Below, piece by piece: positions 1-7,874 of a DNA stretch of 11,045 nt. The notes under the pieces were generated by a model. It searched no databases, was not told where the DNA came from, and saw only the letters and a program-made list of their open reading frames with translations. Made by a program: the position numbers and the translations under genes. The stretch's first letter is position 1, and each line of letters opens with the position of its first letter. The stretch is from Nitriliruptoraceae bacterium (lineage in GTDB: Bacteria; Actinomycetota; Nitriliruptoria; Nitriliruptorales; Nitriliruptoraceae), in NCBI GenBank assembly GCA_007134165.1, contig SLLJ01000060.1, forward strand, positions 1 through 11,045, given 5' to 3'.

Positions 1-72
1 CGCCGGGTCGCAGGCCGGGTCGGTCGCCGGGTCGCAGGCCGGGTCGGTCGCCGGGTCGCAGGCCGGGTCGGT
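1..72. repeat. In-frame 24-bp tandem repeat, three copies, inside the dehydrogenase gene
   Basis: Three identical 24-bp units occupy 1-24, 25-48 and 49-72. Each unit is itself two related 12-mers (CGCCGGGTCGCA and GGCCGGGTCGGT, 9 of 12 bases the same). A partial fourth copy (CGCCG) opens at 73. The unit length is a multiple of three, so copies add 8 residues (AGSQAGSV) without breaking the frame. The array begins at or before the left edge, so its true copy number is unknown. Confidence 0.95.
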
Positions 73-454
73 CGCCGAGCAGGTCCGGGAGCTGACCGCC
101 GGCGGGGTCGATCACGCCTTCGAGGCGGTCGGGTCGGCCGCGGTGCTCGCCGAGGCCTGGGCCGCGACCCGGCGCGGGGGCACCACCGTGGCCATCGGGC
201 TGCCGCACCCCACCGCCCGCTTCGAGGTCCCCGCGGTGCAGCTGGTGGGGGAGGCACGGACCCTGGTCGGCTCCTACCTCGGGGACGCGGTCCCGGCCGA
301 GGACCTGCCCCGGCTGGTGGCCCTGTGGCGTACGGGTCGGCTGCCCGTCGATCGGTTGGCGAGCGGCACCCGGCGCCTCGACGAACTCAACCTGGCCCTG
401 GATGCGTTGGCTGAGGGCCGCGGAGTGCGCCAGGTGGTTCTCCCGCACACCTGA
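2..454 (+). CDS. Zinc-type (MDR) alcohol dehydrogenase, C-terminal part; 5' end outside the window
   Basis: This is the last 150 codons of a medium-chain dehydrogenase; the catalytic zinc region and the start of the Rossmann fold lie upstream of the window. The visible part matches the class III-like ADH family: GGVDHAFEAVGS followed by the RRGGTTVAIGLP strand of the NAD-binding fold, then the LVGSYLGDAVP stretch, the RTGRLPVDRL segment and the closing LDELNLALDALAEGRGVRQVV. Such enzymes oxidise alcohols, or formaldehyde adducts, with NAD or a bound cofactor; the substrate cannot be read here. The first 24 visible residues are three copies of AGSQAGSV encoded by a 24-bp tandem repeat, sitting where family members have a short loop before the VREL helix. 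The frame stays open throughout, so the gene looks intact. A weak hairpin (GGCCG 455-459 with CGGCC 471-475) follows the stop. The family call is firm, the substrate unknown. Confidence 0.85.
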   Translation, partial: AGSQAGSVAGSQAGSVAGSQAGSVAEQVRELTAGGVDHAFEAVGSAAVLAEAWAATRRGGTTVAIGLPHPTARFEVPAVQLVGEARTLVGSYLGDAVPAEDLPRLVALWRTGRLPVDRLASGTRRLDELNLALDALAEGRGVRQVVLPHT

Positions 455-509
455 GGCCGCTGACGCACAACGGCCCGCCGCGATCAGCACCGGCAGGAGA
501 CGGCCGCGC

Positions 510-515
510 TACTGT
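510..515 (+). promoter_or_regulatory. Candidate -10 box (TACTGT) of the HPF-like gene
   Basis: TACTGT fits the TANNNT pattern of actinobacterial housekeeping promoters. Transcription would begin near 522, giving a leader of about 24 nt that contains the GAGGAG ribosome-binding site at 533-538. No good -35 element is visible 17 nt upstream. Confidence 0.35.
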
Positions 516-545
516 GTGAAGTTGGACCGACCGAGGAGCCCGCCT

Positions 546-869
546 GTGTCCGAGTACCTGGAGCGACTGCGGATCGTGCCGCAGTTCCGTCCGGACGAGT
601 ACGACCGCCTGCGCGCGACGGTGATGGGCCGGCTCGAGCGCCGCCTGTCGCGGTGGGAGCCCGAGCAGATCGAGCTCGAGCTGTCCGTGAAGGAACGCGA
701 CACGCCCTCGCAACGTGTCGTCCTCGAGTGCTGGCTGGCCGGGGTGCCCAAGCTGGTGGCGACTTCCAACAACGGGGACCTCGACCGCGGGGTGCTCGAG
801 GTCCGCGACGACTTGCGGCGGCAGGTCAACCGGTTCGTCGAGCGGCGGGAGACGGCCCGGCACCGCTGA
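546..869 (+). CDS. HPF/RaiA-like small ribosome-associated protein (107 aa)
   Basis: This is probably a short relative of the hibernation-promoting factor / ribosome-associated inhibitor family, which binds the small ribosomal subunit in slow growth. The evidence is pattern-level: an early segment DRLRATVMGRLERRL (helix 1), a beta strand IELELSVKERD, a second strand RVVLECWLAG, the strand PKLVATSNNGD, and a final helix VLEVRDDLRRQVNRFVERR that resembles the HPF closing helix (D..AID...DKLERQI.K). Start choice: GTG 546 has GAGGAG 7 nt upstream, while the longer reading from 402 would overlap the dehydrogenase by 53 nt. At 107 aa it matches the short HPF form; typical actinobacterial HPF is long, with an extra C-terminal dimerisation domain absent here. 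It stands alone between the dehydrogenase and the convergent tRNA-Pro. An unrelated small alpha/beta protein remains possible. Confidence 0.55.
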   Translation: MSEYLERLRIVPQFRPDEYDRLRATVMGRLERRLSRWEPEQIELELSVKERDTPSQRVVLECWLAGVPKLVATSNNGDLDRGVLEVRDDLRRQVNRFVERRETARHR

Positions 870-884
870 GCGGTCGGGCCACGC

Positions 885-961
885 TGGTCGGGGTGGCCGG
901 ATTCGAACCGACGGCCCCCTGCTCCCAAAGCAGGTGCGCTACCAAGCTGCGCCACACCCCG
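885..961 (-). tRNA. tRNA-Pro (anticodon UGG), CCA encoded
   Basis: Read on the minus strand, the 77-nt gene folds as a full cloverleaf. The acceptor stem CGGGGTG pairs with CACCCCG, the D arm is GCGC...GCGC, the anticodon stem is CCTGC/GCAGG with loop TTTGGGA (anticodon TGG), and the T arm is GTCGG-TTCGAAT-CCGGC. The discriminator is A and the terminal CCA is encoded (885-887). UGG reads CCA and, by wobble, other proline codons. It is convergent with the HPF-like gene and divergent from the SRPBCC gene. Confidence 0.97.
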
Positions 962-973
962 GCGGGGAGGCGC

Positions 974-979
974 AGCGTA
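974..979 (-). promoter_or_regulatory. Candidate -10 box (TACGCT) for tRNA-Pro
   Basis: On the minus strand TACGCT (plus-strand AGCGTA) ends 12 nt before the first tRNA base. Transcription starting 7 nt after it gives a 6-nt precursor leader, a normal length for RNase P processing. No convincing -35 was seen. Confidence 0.35.
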
Positions 980-1036
980 GCGTTCGGCGCCGCGCCCCCC
1001 GTGACCACGAGTGGATCCTGCGGCGCGGCGCTGCGG

Positions 1037-1042
1037 TAGCGT
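1037..1042 (+). promoter_or_regulatory. Candidate -10 box (TAGCGT) of a leaderless transcript
   Basis: TAGCGT ends 6 nt before the ATG at 1049, so transcription would begin on the A of the start codon. There is no purine-rich ribosome-binding site in front of the ATG, as expected for leaderless mRNA, which is common in actinobacteria. Confidence 0.5.
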
Positions 1043-1048
1043 GGTGGC

Positions 1049-1480
1049 ATGAGCGTCACCGTCACTCAACAGCTGTCCATCGACGCCTCGATGGACAGGC
1101 TGCTCGCCGTGGTCCGCGACATCGCCGCCCAGCCCGACTGGTGGCCGGGGATGCGTTCCTCGAAGGTGCTCGAGCACGACGAGCAGGGCCGGGTGGTGCG
1201 TGCCCGGCTGGTCAACGACGTCAAGGTCGCGCGCGACGAGTTCGTGCTGCGTTACCGCCACTCCGAGACCGCGGTGGACTGGGAGCTCGAGGGCACCAGC
1301 CTCGCGCAGCGTTCGCAGATCGGCTCATGGACCTTCACCCCCGACGGCCAGCGCACCCGCGCCACCTTGAGCCTGCGCGTCGAAACCTCCCTCCCGCTGC
1401 CCGGATTCGTGCAGCGCAGGGTGCTCACCGCCACCGCCACCGACGCCATCCGGGCGCTCAAGGAGCGCGTCGAAGGCTGA
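1049..1480 (+). CDS. SRPBCC (START-like) family protein, 143 aa
   Basis: This is a single-domain protein of the SRPBCC / polyketide-cyclase superfamily, which forms a deep hydrophobic pocket used for lipid, quinone or polyketide ligands. The sequence shows the family order: an N-terminal strand VTVTQQLSIDASMDRLLAVV, the helix with the typical QPDWWPGM turn, strands KVLEHDEQGRVVRARL and DEFVLRYRH, the strand pair SIGSWTF-like and TRATLSLRVETSLPLPG, and the long C-terminal helix VLTATATDAIRALKERVEG that closes the pocket. The length (143 aa) is normal for a one-domain member. No signal peptide or membrane segment is present, so it is cytosolic. The ligand cannot be predicted. The ATG is preferred because a -10 box lies directly upstream and no other start in the frame has better signals. 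It ends 135 nt before tig on the same strand. Confidence 0.8.
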   Translation: MSVTVTQQLSIDASMDRLLAVVRDIAAQPDWWPGMRSSKVLEHDEQGRVVRARLVNDVKVARDEFVLRYRHSETAVDWELEGTSLAQRSQIGSWTFTPDGQRTRATLSLRVETSLPLPGFVQRRVLTATATDAIRALKERVEG

Positions 1481-1615
1481 TCGACCGGGCCGCGGGATGG
1501 ACACCCAGACGCCGAGGTGGAACCATCCGCCGTCCGTTCTCGCCCACCCCCGCCACATCCCATCCCCCATCCACCGGGCGCCGCGCGCGCCCCGCCGCAG
1601 ATCCAGGAAGCCAGC

Positions 1616-3079
1616 ATGGTGAAGACGACCGTCGAGACCGTGGATGAGACCACGGTCGAGTTGACCATCGAGGTGGAGCCCAAGCGGGTCCAGCAAGCCT
1701 TCGCCAAGGCTGCCCGAGAGCTCGCCAAGCAGGTCTCCATCCCGGGCTTCCGGCCGGGCAAAGCCCCCCGACGCCTGCTCGAGCAACGTCTGGGTGAGGG
1801 TGCGATCGCCCAGGCCGCACTCGAGGACTCGCTGACCGACTACTACGTCGATGCCCTGCAGCACGAAGAGATCGATCCGGTCGGGCAACCCAAGGTCGAG
1901 GTCGACACCTTCGACGAGGCCGAGGGCTGCACCTTCCGTGCGACCGTCGAGGTGCGCCCGCAGGTCGAACCGCCGGATCACACCGGCATCGGCGTCACCT
2001 TCCCCGACTGGGACCTGCCCGCCGACGCGATCGACGAACAGCTCGAGCAGTTGCGTGAGCGCTTCGCCGAGGTCGACGAGGTTGAGCGGCCGGCGACCAC
2101 CGGTGACCTGGTGACCCTCGACCTGAAGTTCGAGGTCGACGGTGAGCTGATCGACGACAGCTCGGTCGATGATGCGCTCTACGAGGTCGGTTCCGGGGGC
2201 GTCACCCCCAAGCTCGACGAAGAACTCGTCGGCGTCGAGGCCGGCGCCGAGCTGACCTACGACGACGAGTTGCCCGAGGACTTCCCGGAGCTCGGGGGCA
2301 AGCTCGCGACCTTCCACGTCACGGTCCGCGACGTACGCGAGAAGACCCTGCCGGAGCTCGACGACGACTTCGCCACCAGCGCTTCGGGCCTGGACACCAT
2401 CGAGGAACTGCGGGCCGACCTGCACACCTCGCTGCTGCGCCGTAAGGTGGTCGAGGCCCAGCACGCGGCGCGCGCACGGGTGGTGGAGGCCTACCTCGCC
2501 CGCGTCGAGGTGCCGCTGCCCGAAGCGATGGTCGAAGCCGAGATCGATCAGCAGCTCCAGCAGCTCGATATGCAGGGCCAGCAGTACGGCCTCGACCTCG
2601 AGGGCATGCTCGCCGCCCAGGGCAAGACCCTCGAGGAGTACCGGGAGTCGGCGCGGGAGGGGGCGCGCAGCAAGGTCAAGGCCACGCTGGTGCTCGACGC
2701 GCTCGCCCAGCGCCTGCAACCCACGGTCGAGATGGCCGAGATCGAGCAGGAGATCCTGCGTCACGCCGAGTCCAATCGCATGCCGCCCGAGCAGATCGCC
2801 CAGATCATCCAGCAGCAGGGTCACTGGCCGATGCTCGCCGGTGACATCGTGCGCCGCAAGACCATCGACGCGATCGTTGAGGCTGCCGAGATCGACGGCG
2901 GACCCAGTGACGAGGTACTCATCGAGCTCGGGCTGCGCGAGGACCCCGACGCGGTGGACGAGACCGACCAACCCGCAGCCGACGAACCCGCAGCCGACGA
3001 GCCCAAGCTCATCGTGCCGGGCCAGTCGGCCGGAGAGGGTGAGGGTGGGCGGCTGATCGTTCCGGGTCAGGACACCTGA
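1616..3079 (+). CDS. tig: Trigger factor (ribosome-associated chaperone and prolyl isomerase)
   Basis: The protein binds at the ribosomal exit tunnel and shields and folds nascent chains; it is cytosolic. Domains seen: the N-terminal ribosome-binding domain with signature GFRPGKAP at residues 44-51; an FKBP-type PPIase domain starting near GDLVTLDL (about 163) and ending near residue 240; and a helical C-terminal chaperone domain from about 250 to 440 (helices such as TIEELRADL, VPLPEAMVEAEIDQQLQQL, LEEYRESAREGARSKVKATLVLDALA). The 487 residues include an acidic tail after about 445 holding two copies of PAADE and two copies of (K/R)LIVPGQ (464-470, 479-485). ATG 1616 is chosen because AGGAAG lies 5 nt upstream; an earlier in-frame ATG at 1517 would add a Pro/His-rich segment unlike the family. 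It leads a block with clpP and clpX, the classic bacterial arrangement. The C-terminal motif repeat is unusual and its role is unknown. Confidence 0.97.
   Translation: MVKTTVETVDETTVELTIEVEPKRVQQAFAKAARELAKQVSIPGFRPGKAPRRLLEQRLGEGAIAQAALEDSLTDYYVDALQHEEIDPVGQPKVEVDTFDEAEGCTFRATVEVRPQVEPPDHTGIGVTFPDWDLPADAIDEQLEQLRERFAEVDEVERPATTGDLVTLDLKFEVDGELIDDSSVDDALYEVGSGGVTPKLDEELVGVEAGAELTYDDELPEDFPELGGKLATFHVTVRDVREKTLPELDDDFATSASGLDTIEELRADLHTSLLRRKVVEAQHAARARVVEAYLARVEVPLPEAMVEAEIDQQLQQLDMQGQQYGLDLEGMLAAQGKTLEEYRESAREGARSKVKATLVLDALAQRLQPTVEMAEIEQEILRHAESNRMPPEQIAQIIQQQGHWPMLAGDIVRRKTIDAIVEAAEIDGGPSDEVLIELGLREDPDAVDETDQPAADEPAADEPKLIVPGQSAGEGEGGRLIVPGQDT
2971..3000. repeat. 15-bp perfect tandem duplication in the tig tail
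   Basis: ACCCGCAGCCGACGA occurs at 2971-2985 and again, identical, at 2986-3000. It encodes two PAADE units in the acidic C-terminal linker of trigger factor and keeps the reading frame. Confidence 0.95.
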
Positions 3080-3150
3080 GCTGCAGCCGGCAGCGTCGAA
3101 CGCTCCGGGACCGGCGGACGCTACGCTCAGCGGCCACCAGCCGACCGCTG
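3080..3150 (+). promoter_or_regulatory. tig-clpP intergenic region with candidate clpP promoter and small hairpins
   Basis: Directly after the tig stop is a short hairpin (GCTGC 3080-3084 with GCAGC 3090-3094), without a T-run. Further on, TACGCT at 3122-3127 fits an actinobacterial -10 box; a possible -35 (TCGAAC, 3096-3101) is 20 nt away, longer than ideal. A second hairpin pairs CAGCGG 3128-3133 with CCGCTG 3145-3150. Its overlap with the likely start of transcription makes it either a leader structure or chance. No recognised operator was found. Confidence 0.3.
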
Positions 3151-3236
3151 GGGGCACCGGTTCCGAACGATGCCCGCAGTGGCCGCCCCCGGCAGTACGC
3201 GACGAGCGCGACCAACCCTTCGTGAGAGGATCCGCG

Positions 3237-3872
3237 GTGGAGTTCACGGGCACCCCGTCCCCGACCAACTACCTCGTGCCGACGGTCATCGAACAGACCA
3301 ACCGCGGTGAGCGGGCCTTCGACATCTACTCGAGGCTGCTGCAACAACGCATCGTGTTCCTCGGGACGCCGGTCAACGACGAGATCTCCAACGTCGTGAT
3401 GGCCCAGCTGCTGCACCTCGAGTCCGAGGATCCCGACAAGGACATCGCGATCTACATCAACTCGCCGGGAGGCTCCATCACGGCGCTGTTCGCGATCTAC
3501 GACACGATGGAGTACATCAAGTGTGACGTGCAGACCATCTGCATGGGCCAGGCGGCCTCCGCCGCCGCGGTGCTGCTCGCGGCTGGCACGCCGGGCAAGC
3601 GCTTCGCGCTGCCCCACTCGCGCATCCTGCTGCACCAGCCCTCGGGCGGTGCGGAAGGCCAGTCGGTCGACATCGAGATCCAGGCTCGGGAGATCCTGCG
3701 CATGCGGGACCTGCTCAACGAGATCCTGGCCGAGAAGACCGGGCAGAGCGTTGAGCGGATCATCGAGGACACCGACCGCGACTTCATCCTCGATGCCCAG
3801 GCCGCCAAGGAGTACGGCATGCTCGACGAGATCATCGCCAGCCGCAAGGTCCAGGAGCGGATGGTGCGCTGA
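3237..3872 (+). CDS. clpP: ATP-dependent Clp protease proteolytic subunit ClpP
   Basis: ClpP forms the tetradecameric serine-protease chamber that degrades substrates fed by ClpX or ClpC in the cytosol. The catalytic triad is complete with family spacing: Ser108 in GQAASAAA, His133 in RILLHQPSGG and Asp182 in DTDRDF. The oxyanion-loop region INSPGGSI and the C-terminal AKEYGMLDEII are also present. GTG 3237 is preferred over GTG 3222: GAGAGGA (3225-3231) sits 5 nt before 3237 and would lie inside the coding region for the upstream start. The protein has 211 aa, normal for the family. The N-terminal residues before NYLVPTVIEQTNRGERAFDIYSRLL form the axial loops and processing region, and the PTVIEQ...RGERAFDIYSRLL stretch is canonical. 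A second clpP, usual in Streptomyces and Mycobacterium at this place, is absent here. Confidence 0.97.
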   Translation: MEFTGTPSPTNYLVPTVIEQTNRGERAFDIYSRLLQQRIVFLGTPVNDEISNVVMAQLLHLESEDPDKDIAIYINSPGGSITALFAIYDTMEYIKCDVQTICMGQAASAAAVLLAAGTPGKRFALPHSRILLHQPSGGAEGQSVDIEIQAREILRMRDLLNEILAEKTGQSVERIIEDTDRDFILDAQAAKEYGMLDEIIASRKVQERMVR

Positions 3873-3876
3873 ATCA

Positions 3877-3892
3877 CGGCCGACCTCGGCCG
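3877..3892 (+). terminator. Short hairpin after clpP, weak terminator candidate
   Basis: CGGCCG 3877-3882 pairs with CGGCCG 3887-3892 around a 4-nt loop, 4 nt after the clpP stop. There is no T-run, and GC-rich palindromes are common here, so it may instead be an mRNA 3'-end stabiliser or chance. Further imperfect stems (ACCAC/GTGGT; GGGGC/GCCCC) follow between 3910 and 3957. Confidence 0.25.
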
Positions 3893-3960
3893 ACGGGTAG
3901 GACCAAGAACCACCGGGTGGTCACGGCTGCGGTGGTGGGGCCCAGACCGGTGCCCCGCAC

Positions 3961-3993
3961 TTGACAGCACGGCCGTCCCCGCCTGGTTACCCT
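3961..3993 (+). promoter_or_regulatory. Candidate clpX promoter with a perfect TTGACA
   Basis: TTGACA at 3961-3966 is an exact -35 consensus, notable in such GC-rich DNA. The best TANNNT match downstream is TACCCT at 3988-3993, but the 21-nt spacer is long; the 17-nt position (TGGTTA) is a poor -10. If used, it leaves a leader of about 90 nt before clpX, so clpX could be transcribed apart from clpP. Confidence 0.35.
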
Positions 3994-4089
3994 CAGTGCC
4001 ACACGAGGCGCAGGGTCGCCGGTCGCCCCCACCTCGGCCACGGCAACGACCCACAGCGTTCGGTCCGCGAGCGAAGGGCGAGGCAGGCG

Positions 4090-5379
<1,290 letters not shown>

Positions 5380-5387
5380 GGCCATCC

Positions 5388-5403
5388 GCGGGCGGCACCC
5401 CGC
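5388..5403. terminator. Small GC hairpin between convergent clpX and permease genes
   Basis: GCGGG 5388-5392 pairs with CCCGC 5399-5403 around a 6-nt loop. It begins 9 nt after the clpX stop in the 70-nt gap between two convergent genes, where a terminator is expected. The stem is short and no T-run follows on either strand. Confidence 0.3.
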
Positions 5404-5449
5404 TCACCGTCCGGGAAGTCCCGCCGGGCAACGGGTCTGGTCCGCGAGT

Positions 5450-6355
5450 CTACTTCTCGGAGCTGATCGAGAAGCCGCTGAGGAACTGCTTCTGCAGCAG
5501 GATGAACACCAGCGTCGGCGGGATGGAGGCGATCACCGCGCCGAGCATCAGGGGGCCGTAGGACTGCCCGCCACCGATGTTGCGCAGGGTGCCCAACCCG
5601 ATCTGGATGACCTGGGCCGACTGCTCGTTGATGACCATCAGCGGCCACAGGTACATGTTCCACGAGTAGAGGAACTGGATGACGGCCAGCGCCCCGATCA
5701 CGTTCCAGCTCAGCGGCAGCAGGATCTTCCACAGGAACTGGGTGGGGGAGGCCCCGTCGAGTTGGGCCGCCTCCGACAGGTCGCTCGGCAGGTTGGCGAA
5801 GTGCTGGCGGAACAGGAACGCCCCGGTCGCCGACGCCAGGAACGGGATCGTCAGGGCGTACATCGTGTTGCCCCAGCCGAACCCCGAGACGATCTGGAAC
5901 AGAGCGATGATCGAGATCTCGGTGGGCATCATCAGCGTGACCAGCACGAACCAGAAGATCCACCACTTGCCGGGGAAATCGAGGTGGACGAAGGCCAGTC
6001 CCGCCAGCAGCGCGGTGATGGTCTTGCCGACGGTGATGATGATGGCCTGGATCGTGGAGTTCCACAGGTAGCCGCCGAGTTGGCGCTGGTTCCACACGAA
6101 ATCGAAGTTGTCGCGCAACCGGTTGCCGGGGGTCAACTGGTAGGCGAAGAACTCGGCGTTGCCCTGGGTGGACACGATCATCGCGTACAGCAGCGGGAAG
6201 GCGACCACCACGCACACGGTGAACAGTGCGAGGTGCGTGTACCACCGGTCGGCCCGCGACTTGCGGTAGCCGAGCAGGGGCCGCTTGCGCTTCAGGTCCT
6301 CGCGCACCGCGCCGGGCCGGGAGACCTTGGGCTGTGGGGGAGCGGTCGTCGCCAT
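5450..6355 (-). CDS. ABC importer permease, UgpE/MalG type (301 aa)
   Basis: This is the second membrane subunit of a CUT1-class importer. Six membrane segments can be seen at about 41-62, 98-122, 130-153, 162-182, 214-238 and 268-288. The EAA loop that docks the ATPase is intact (LSEAAQLDGASPTQFLWKIL, 193-212), and the following segment reads IQFLYSWNMYLWPL, the form seen in UgpE proteins of glycerol-3-phosphate importers. The start ATG 6355 has AGGAGA about 8 nt upstream on the minus strand and lies 11 nt after the stop of the UgpA-like gene, so the two are co-transcribed and probably translationally linked. It is the last gene of the operon; no ATPase gene follows. Membership in the family is firm; the glycerol-phosphate substrate is inferred from resemblance of all three subunits to UgpBAE. 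Confidence 0.92.
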   Translation of the reverse strand: MATTAPPQPKVSRPGAVREDLKRKRPLLGYRKSRADRWYTHLALFTVCVVVAFPLLYAMIVSTQGNAEFFAYQLTPGNRLRDNFDFVWNQRQLGGYLWNSTIQAIIITVGKTITALLAGLAFVHLDFPGKWWIFWFVLVTLMMPTEISIIALFQIVSGFGWGNTMYALTIPFLASATGAFLFRQHFANLPSDLSEAAQLDGASPTQFLWKILLPLSWNVIGALAVIQFLYSWNMYLWPLMVINEQSAQVIQIGLGTLRNIGGGQSYGPLMLGAVIASIPPTLVFILLQKQFLSGFSISSEK

Positions 6356-6366
6356 GGTGGGCTCTC

Positions 6367-7749
6367 CTAGCTGCCGTAGCTCACGCGCTTGCCGGTGGAG
6401 CGGAACTGCCACATGGTCAGTGCCACCACTCCGAGGAACAGGATCAGCGACTGTGCGGCGCCGCGGCCCAGGTCCCGGCCGGGGATCGCCACGCGGTAGA
6501 TCTCGTACATCGCCACACTGGTCGCTCCGGCCGGTCCACCGGCGGTCAGGTAGTCGATGGTGCCGAAGGTGTCGAAGAAGGCGTAGGTGAGGTTGGTCAC
6601 GATCAGGAAGAAGGTGATGGGCGACAGGGCCGGGATCACCACCCAGCGGAAGCGCTGCCAGGAGTTGGCGCCGTCGATGGTGGCGGCCTCGAGCTGGTCG
6701 CCCGGCACCGTCTGCAGCCCAGCGATGTAGAACAGCAGGTTGTAGCCCAGCGTCTTCCACACCGAGGCCAGGATGACCACGATCTGGGCCAGCAGGGCGC
6801 TCTGGCGGTAGTTGGGCAGGTCGAAGCCGAACAGGGTGTTGAGCCAGTGCTCGATGATCCCGGCGTTGGGATCGAACATGACGAAGAAGATCAGCCCGGC
6901 GATCGGCGGCGAGATGGCGTACGGCCAGATCAGGAACGTGCGGTACACGCCGGCGCCGCGGATGGGCTGGTAGGCGAGGTAGGCGATGCCAAGCGAGATC
7001 ATCAGCCCGAAGACGACCGTGCCCGCCGAGATGATCAGCGTCACGAGATAGACGCGCTGGTAGTCGGGGGACTCCACGCTCCACACCAGGTAGAGCATGA
7101 ACAGCAGGGCCGCGACGCCGGCGGTGGAGGTGTAGCTCGCCCAGCGTTCCGCGTCCGCGGTGCCCCGCCGGCTGAGCCGCGAGGAGACGAAGAACAGCGT
7201 GACCGCCAGCACCAGGGTGATCACGACCTGGGTGGGGGAGGTGGGGCCGACCAGTTCGGTGAAGTTGCTCACGCAGCGGTCCACCGACTGCGGCGCGCCG
7301 AGCCGCACCAACTGCGTCGACAGCGTCAGGGTGCGCCCGGCCGGCCAGTACAGGAACACGACCAGAACGATCAGCGTCGGCGACAGCAGCACCCAGGGCA
7401 GGTAGGGATGGTTCTTGAACACCCCTTGCGTGGTGGTGTCCTGCGACCGGGTGCGCTCCTTGGCGGCGACCGGGTCGATCAAGGTCCAGGCGATGCGCAG
7501 CGCCAGCGCCGCACCCGAGAGCAAGAGCGCGTAGCCAAGGATGATGTCCGCCGCGCCCTGCTCGGGCCCGAAGGTGCAGAAGCCCAACGGCAGCATGAAC
7601 AGCATCGGGCCGGCGAACCCGCCGACCGCGCCGGCCGCAAGCCCCAGCTGCCGGGTGCGTCCGGCCGACTCGGCGGCGCGGCTGAGCAGCACCGCCCCCG
7701 TAACCGTGGTGACCGCGATCGCGAGCATCGCGGGCAGAGTGATCTCCAC
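6367..7749 (-). CDS. ABC importer permease, UgpA-like, with extra membrane segments (460 aa)
   Basis: This is the first membrane subunit of the importer. The UgpA core is clear: YLPWVLLSPTLIVLVVFLYW (116-135), NFTELV (162-167), YRTFLIWPYAISPPIAG (269-285), VWKTLGYNLLFYIAGLQTVP (330-349), the EAA loop EAATIDGANSWQRFRWVVIP (354-373), YAFFDTFGTIDYLTAGGP (389-406) and a C-terminal AAQSLILFLG...WQFR. UgpA of E. coli has about 295 residues and six membrane segments. Here there are about eleven: three extra at 6-22, 36-58 and 68-90 before the core, and two extra at about 174-190 and 209-225 inserted between core segments 1 and 2. The DNA is in one open frame, so no frameshift is needed. GTG 7749 is chosen because GGGGAGG (plus strand 7758-7764) lies 8 nt upstream; a GTG at 7806 would add 19 hydrophilic residues. 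The core assignment is firm, the role of the extra parts unknown. Confidence 0.88.
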   Translation of the reverse strand: MEITLPAMLAIAVTTVTGAVLLSRAAESAGRTRQLGLAAGAVGGFAGPMLFMLPLGFCTFGPEQGAADIILGYALLLSGAALALRIAWTLIDPVAAKERTRSQDTTTQGVFKNHPYLPWVLLSPTLIVLVVFLYWPAGRTLTLSTQLVRLGAPQSVDRCVSNFTELVGPTSPTQVVITLVLAVTLFFVSSRLSRRGTADAERWASYTSTAGVAALLFMLYLVWSVESPDYQRVYLVTLIISAGTVVFGLMISLGIAYLAYQPIRGAGVYRTFLIWPYAISPPIAGLIFFVMFDPNAGIIEHWLNTLFGFDLPNYRQSALLAQIVVILASVWKTLGYNLLFYIAGLQTVPGDQLEAATIDGANSWQRFRWVVIPALSPITFFLIVTNLTYAFFDTFGTIDYLTAGGPAGATSVAMYEIYRVAIPGRDLGRGAAQSLILFLGVVALTMWQFRSTGKRVSYGS

Positions 7750-7854
7750 GCGTGACACCTCCCCAGGCTCGGCTGGTGCGTCCCTCGGCGTGGACGCGGC
7801 CACCACCTGGTCGCCCGCAGCCTAGGCCGCGGCCGGCGTCGAGGTGGCGCCCGT

Positions 7855-7866
7855 CTCCACGTGGAG
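7855..7866. repeat. 12-bp perfect palindrome in the operon gap
   Basis: CTCCAC/GTGGAG at 7855-7866 is a perfect palindrome with a CACGTG core, flanked by GCGC on both sides that can extend pairing with a bulge. It lies between the two genes, 9 nt from the larger stem-loop. It may be a second RNA hairpin of the same intercistronic element or a protein-binding site. Confidence 0.6.
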
Positions 7867-7874
7867 GCGCTGGT

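Noticed and set aside
1519..1543. GGAACC followed by CGTT upstream of tig as an ECF or SigR-type promoter
   Set aside because: The spacing between the two elements is about 10 nt, far shorter than the 16-19 nt these sigma factors need.
1325..3268. Open frame of 647 codons on the minus strand opposite trigger factor
   Set aside because: It mirrors the tig codons, a normal effect of high third-position GC. Its product is Leu/Asp/Gly/Val-rich without domains, and tig is a certain gene.
4059..4075. TTCGG...GCGAA upstream of clpX as a ClgR operator
   Set aside because: The half-sites are separated by 7 nt instead of 5 and one is mismatched (TTCGG rather than TTCGC), so it does not fit the ClgR pattern.
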